A model generated the notes under the pieces. The model was not told the origin of the DNA. It made no database searches and saw only the letters and a program-made list of their open reading frames with translations. 7,884 bases of DNA from Brevundimonas sp. (GTDB lineage: Bacteria; Pseudomonadota; Alphaproteobacteria; Caulobacterales; Caulobacteraceae). The stretch is taken from the NCBI GenBank assembly GCA_022712235.1, contig JALAGW010000263.1, forward strand, positions 1 through 7,884, read 5' to 3'. Of the stretch, positions 6,499-7,884 are shown piece after piece. Numbering within the stretch: position 1 is the stretch's first letter; each line of letters starts with the position of its first letter. Both the position numbers and the translations under genes were made by a program.

Positions 6499-7167
6499 AT
6501 GCAGAGCCCTACCGACGATCCGATCCATCCGCGGCGCGAACGGATCTTCAACGCGCCCTTTCTGCCGGTCTTGATCGCCGCCTCCATGCCCGTCCTGTAT
6601 TGGTTTCAGGAGCGTTTGGCGGATCAGGGCATGTCGATGGCTTTTCGCGCCGCAGATCTGTGGCGAGGCCAGTGGGCGGGCCTTTTCACCTCCATGTTGC
6701 TGCATGGCGGTTGGGCGCATGTCGCCATGAATGCGGTCGGGGCGCTGGCGTTCGGTACGCCGGTGGCGCGGCTGCTGTCCCGCAGTTTTGGCCCGTTGGC
6801 CTTTATCGCCCTCTATATAGTCAGCGGCGTCGTGGCGGCTTTCGGCTATGCGCTGTGCCATCCGGGGAGCGATGGGAGCCTGGTCGGCGCCTCGGGCGCG
6901 GTTTTTGGCCTGATTGGAGCCGCGACACGTCTCATGGGGGGACATGGACGCGTCCTGCCCCTGTTCCAATCCGGGGTGCTGAAGCAGGCGGGCGCCTGGA
7001 TGGCCGTCAATCTCATCGTGGGCCTGATTGGTCTGGCGCCCGGCGCGGCCGGCGCCCGCATCGCATGGGAAGCGCACGCCTTCGGCTTCGTGGTCGGCAT
7101 CCTGGCGATCGGACCTTTGGGCCGTCTCTTTGGTCCGCGGCCGGATTTGCGTCAGGTCGGACTCTGA
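6499..7167 (+). CDS. Rhomboid family intramembrane serine protease
   Basis: The product is 222 residues with about six hydrophobic segments (roughly 19-37, 57-88, 97-120, 126-145, 165-182 and 188-208), the basic six-helix bacterial rhomboid layout. The family motifs are present. H69-G-G-W-A-H74 and N78 sit in the second helix (the oxyanion-side H-x-x-x-N pattern). G130-A-S132-G holds the catalytic serine, and H193, in a WEAHAFG context, is the catalytic partner. It should therefore be active, cutting transmembrane substrates in the inner membrane; the substrate is unknown. The ATG at 6499 has AAGGG a few bases upstream, a close but usable spacing. It is transcribed away from hfaA and is followed 65 bases later by the CBS-domain gene, probably in one operon. 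Confidence 0.93.
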   Translation: MQSPTDDPIHPRRERIFNAPFLPVLIAASMPVLYWFQERLADQGMSMAFRAADLWRGQWAGLFTSMLLHGGWAHVAMNAVGALAFGTPVARLLSRSFGPLAFIALYIVSGVVAAFGYALCHPGSDGSLVGASGAVFGLIGAATRLMGGHGRVLPLFQSGVLKQAGAWMAVNLIVGLIGLAPGAAGARIAWEAHAFGFVVGILAIGPLGRLFGPRPDLRQVGL

Positions 7168-7218
7168 GCGATCCTGTCGGCGGTGCGGCCGGTCCGCGGT
7201 CGTCTCCCATATTGAAAC

Positions 7219-7226
7219 GGGAAGGA
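7219..7226 (+). promoter_or_regulatory. Ribosome binding site of the CBS-domain gene
   Basis: A purine-rich GGGAAGGA core precedes the ATG at 7233 by about seven bases and fixes this start within a longer open frame that overlaps the rhomboid gene. Confidence 0.6.
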
Positions 7227-7232
7227 ACCGCC

Positions 7233-7661
7233 ATGCTGGTCGCCGAGATACTCAAGGGCAAGGGGGAGGCTGTCTTCACCCTGACGCCCGATACGTCGCT
7301 GACCGAGGCCTGCGCCGAGCTGGACCGCAAGCGTGTCGGGGCTCTGATCGTCTGCCAGGGTGATGATGTGGTCGGCGTTCTCTCCGAACGGGATATTGTG
7401 CGCGCTGTCGCGCGGGACGGCGTCGCGGCTCTGTCGCAACCGACGTCTCATTATATGACGACCGAAGTGATCTTCGCCGAGCCCGGCGAAACCGTGGCCG
7501 TGTTGATGGGGCGCATGACGGATCGGCGCGTACGACACCTGCCGGTTTTGCGTGAGCGTCAGTTGGCGGGGGTCGTCTCCATAGGCGACGTGGTCAAATG
7601 TCAGATCGCTGAAGCGAAGCAGGAGGCTGAAAGTCTGCGCACCTATATAGCGGCGGGGTAG
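7233..7661 (+). CDS. Tandem CBS-domain protein
   Basis: The product is 142 residues and consists of two CBS domains (about 5-62 and 75-125), enough for one Bateman module. Each ends in the typical nucleotide-contacting motif G-h-h-S-x-x-D: G48-V-L-S-E-R-D54 and G113-V-V-S-I-G-D119. It has no membrane segment, signal peptide or catalytic domain, so it is a cytoplasmic stand-alone sensor that probably binds adenine nucleotides or a related ligand and acts through a partner; both points are inferred from the family. The ATG at 7233 has a strong GGAAGG ribosome binding site about eight bases upstream. The 65-base gap after the rhomboid gene shows no terminator, so co-transcription is likely. Confidence 0.93.
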   Translation: MLVAEILKGKGEAVFTLTPDTSLTEACAELDRKRVGALIVCQGDDVVGVLSERDIVRAVARDGVAALSQPTSHYMTTEVIFAEPGETVAVLMGRMTDRRVRHLPVLRERQLAGVVSIGDVVKCQIAEAKQEAESLRTYIAAG

Positions 7662-7856
7662 GGCGAGACGCTGCACGGACTCTGGTTCGTTGAGATAGTT
7701 CGCATATTTGTCATTTGAGGGTTGTGGAGTCGGGGCTGTGTCCGTATATCCGCCGCTCGCTTGGAATCGGGCGGGGCGCTGGGGTCGGAGACGGGCTTGG
7801 CGAAGTGGATTTGGGAGCTTCGGTTTCCGGGTTTGCGGAAGGGCTGAAAAGCCTGG
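7662..7856. other. Non-coding stretch with three GANTC sites
   Basis: No supportable gene is present. GANTC motifs occur at 7678-7682, 7727-7731 and 7764-7768. Two small hairpins lie near the end (arms TTCCG/CGGAA at 7825-7840, and GGCT-GAAA-AGCC at 7842-7853), with no T-run that would make either a terminator. The region is probably the upstream flank of the promoter at 7857. Confidence 0.5.
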
Positions 7857-7884
7857 TTGACAAGGGGATTGGTCTTCCTTAGAA
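7857..7884 (+). promoter_or_regulatory. Strong sigma-70-type promoter, cut by the window edge; rRNA-operon-like
   Basis: A perfect -35 box TTGACA (7857-7862) is followed after 17 bases by TAGAA (7880-7884), the first five bases of a near-consensus -10 box that the window end truncates. The 17-base spacing is optimal. The TTGACAAGGGG context and the gene-free upstream flank resemble alphaproteobacterial rRNA operon promoters, so a 16S rRNA gene may follow; that part is inference. Confidence 0.6.

Noticed and set aside
6388..7077. An N-terminal extension of hfaA to an upstream start (374 residues in total)
   Set aside because: The extension is antisense to the rhomboid gene, Arg-rich and without motifs. 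It would bury the signal peptide and cross the sigma-54 promoter.
6600..7232. A longer version of the CBS-domain protein starting inside the rhomboid gene
   Set aside because: The extra sequence is an Arg/Gly-rich shadow frame of the rhomboid. The start at 7233 has a strong ribosome binding site and begins right at the first CBS domain.
7825..7853. Two small hairpins as a terminator for the CBS-domain gene
   Set aside because: The stems are only four to five base pairs, neither has a T-run after it, and they sit about 160 bases from the stop, next to a promoter.
1..7884. CRISPR arrays, tRNA genes, insertion sequences or prophage attachment sites
   Set aside because: I saw no regularly spaced DNA repeats, no tRNA-like cloverleaf, no transposase-like protein and no terminal inverted repeats in the window.

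Overview
The window looks like a high-GC alphaproteobacterial chromosome of the order Caulobacterales (Caulobacter or Brevundimonas type). The main evidence is a complete holdfast-anchor cluster on the minus strand, hfaA-hfaB-hfaD (6387 down to 3748), a gene set characteristic of stalked, holdfast-producing bacteria. GANTC motifs, the recognition site of the CcrM methylase of this order, cluster in two intergenic regions. The genus is an inference.

Layout, left to right. (1) 1-626, plus strand: the 3' part of an unrecognised, probably envelope-associated gene with an Ala/Gly-rich N-terminal stretch and five cysteines. (2) 706-739: a strong hairpin terminator between convergent genes. (3) 757-3612, minus strand: a large periplasmic M16 (pitrilysin/PqqL-like) zinc peptidase. 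(4) 3613-3747: a short gap with an imperfect inverted repeat that may be an operator or a terminator. (5) 3748-6387, minus strand: hfaA, hfaB and hfaD. The first two are joined by a TGATG stop/start overlap, and hfaD starts inside the end of hfaB. (6) 6388-6498: the divergent promoter region, with an excellent sigma-54-type -24/-12 element aimed at hfaA, a near-consensus CtrA box and two GANTC sites. (7) 6499-7167, plus strand: a rhomboid-family intramembrane serine protease. (8) 7233-7661, plus strand: a small two-CBS-domain protein, probably in an operon with the rhomboid. (9) 7662-7884: a non-coding stretch with three GANTC sites, ending in a strong sigma-70-type promoter of the kind that precedes rRNA operons; the window stops inside its -10 box.

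How the genes work together: in Caulobacter, HfaB is an outer-membrane CsgG-like lipoprotein needed to export HfaA and HfaD, which are thought to form surface amyloid-like anchors that tether the polar polysaccharide holdfast to the cell. The sequence adds a structural point: HfaD reads as about eight repeats of roughly 48 residues, each with a Q-x3-G-type motif followed about 30 residues later by a G-N-type motif, and HfaA carries about one such unit. The two may therefore stack through a shared fold. The M16 peptidase lies on the same strand downstream, but nothing in the sequence directly ties it to the anchor. I do not see an unknown multi-gene system here; the most unusual points are the HfaD repeat architecture, the hfaB/hfaD out-of-frame overlap and the apparent sigma-54 promoter of the anchor operon.
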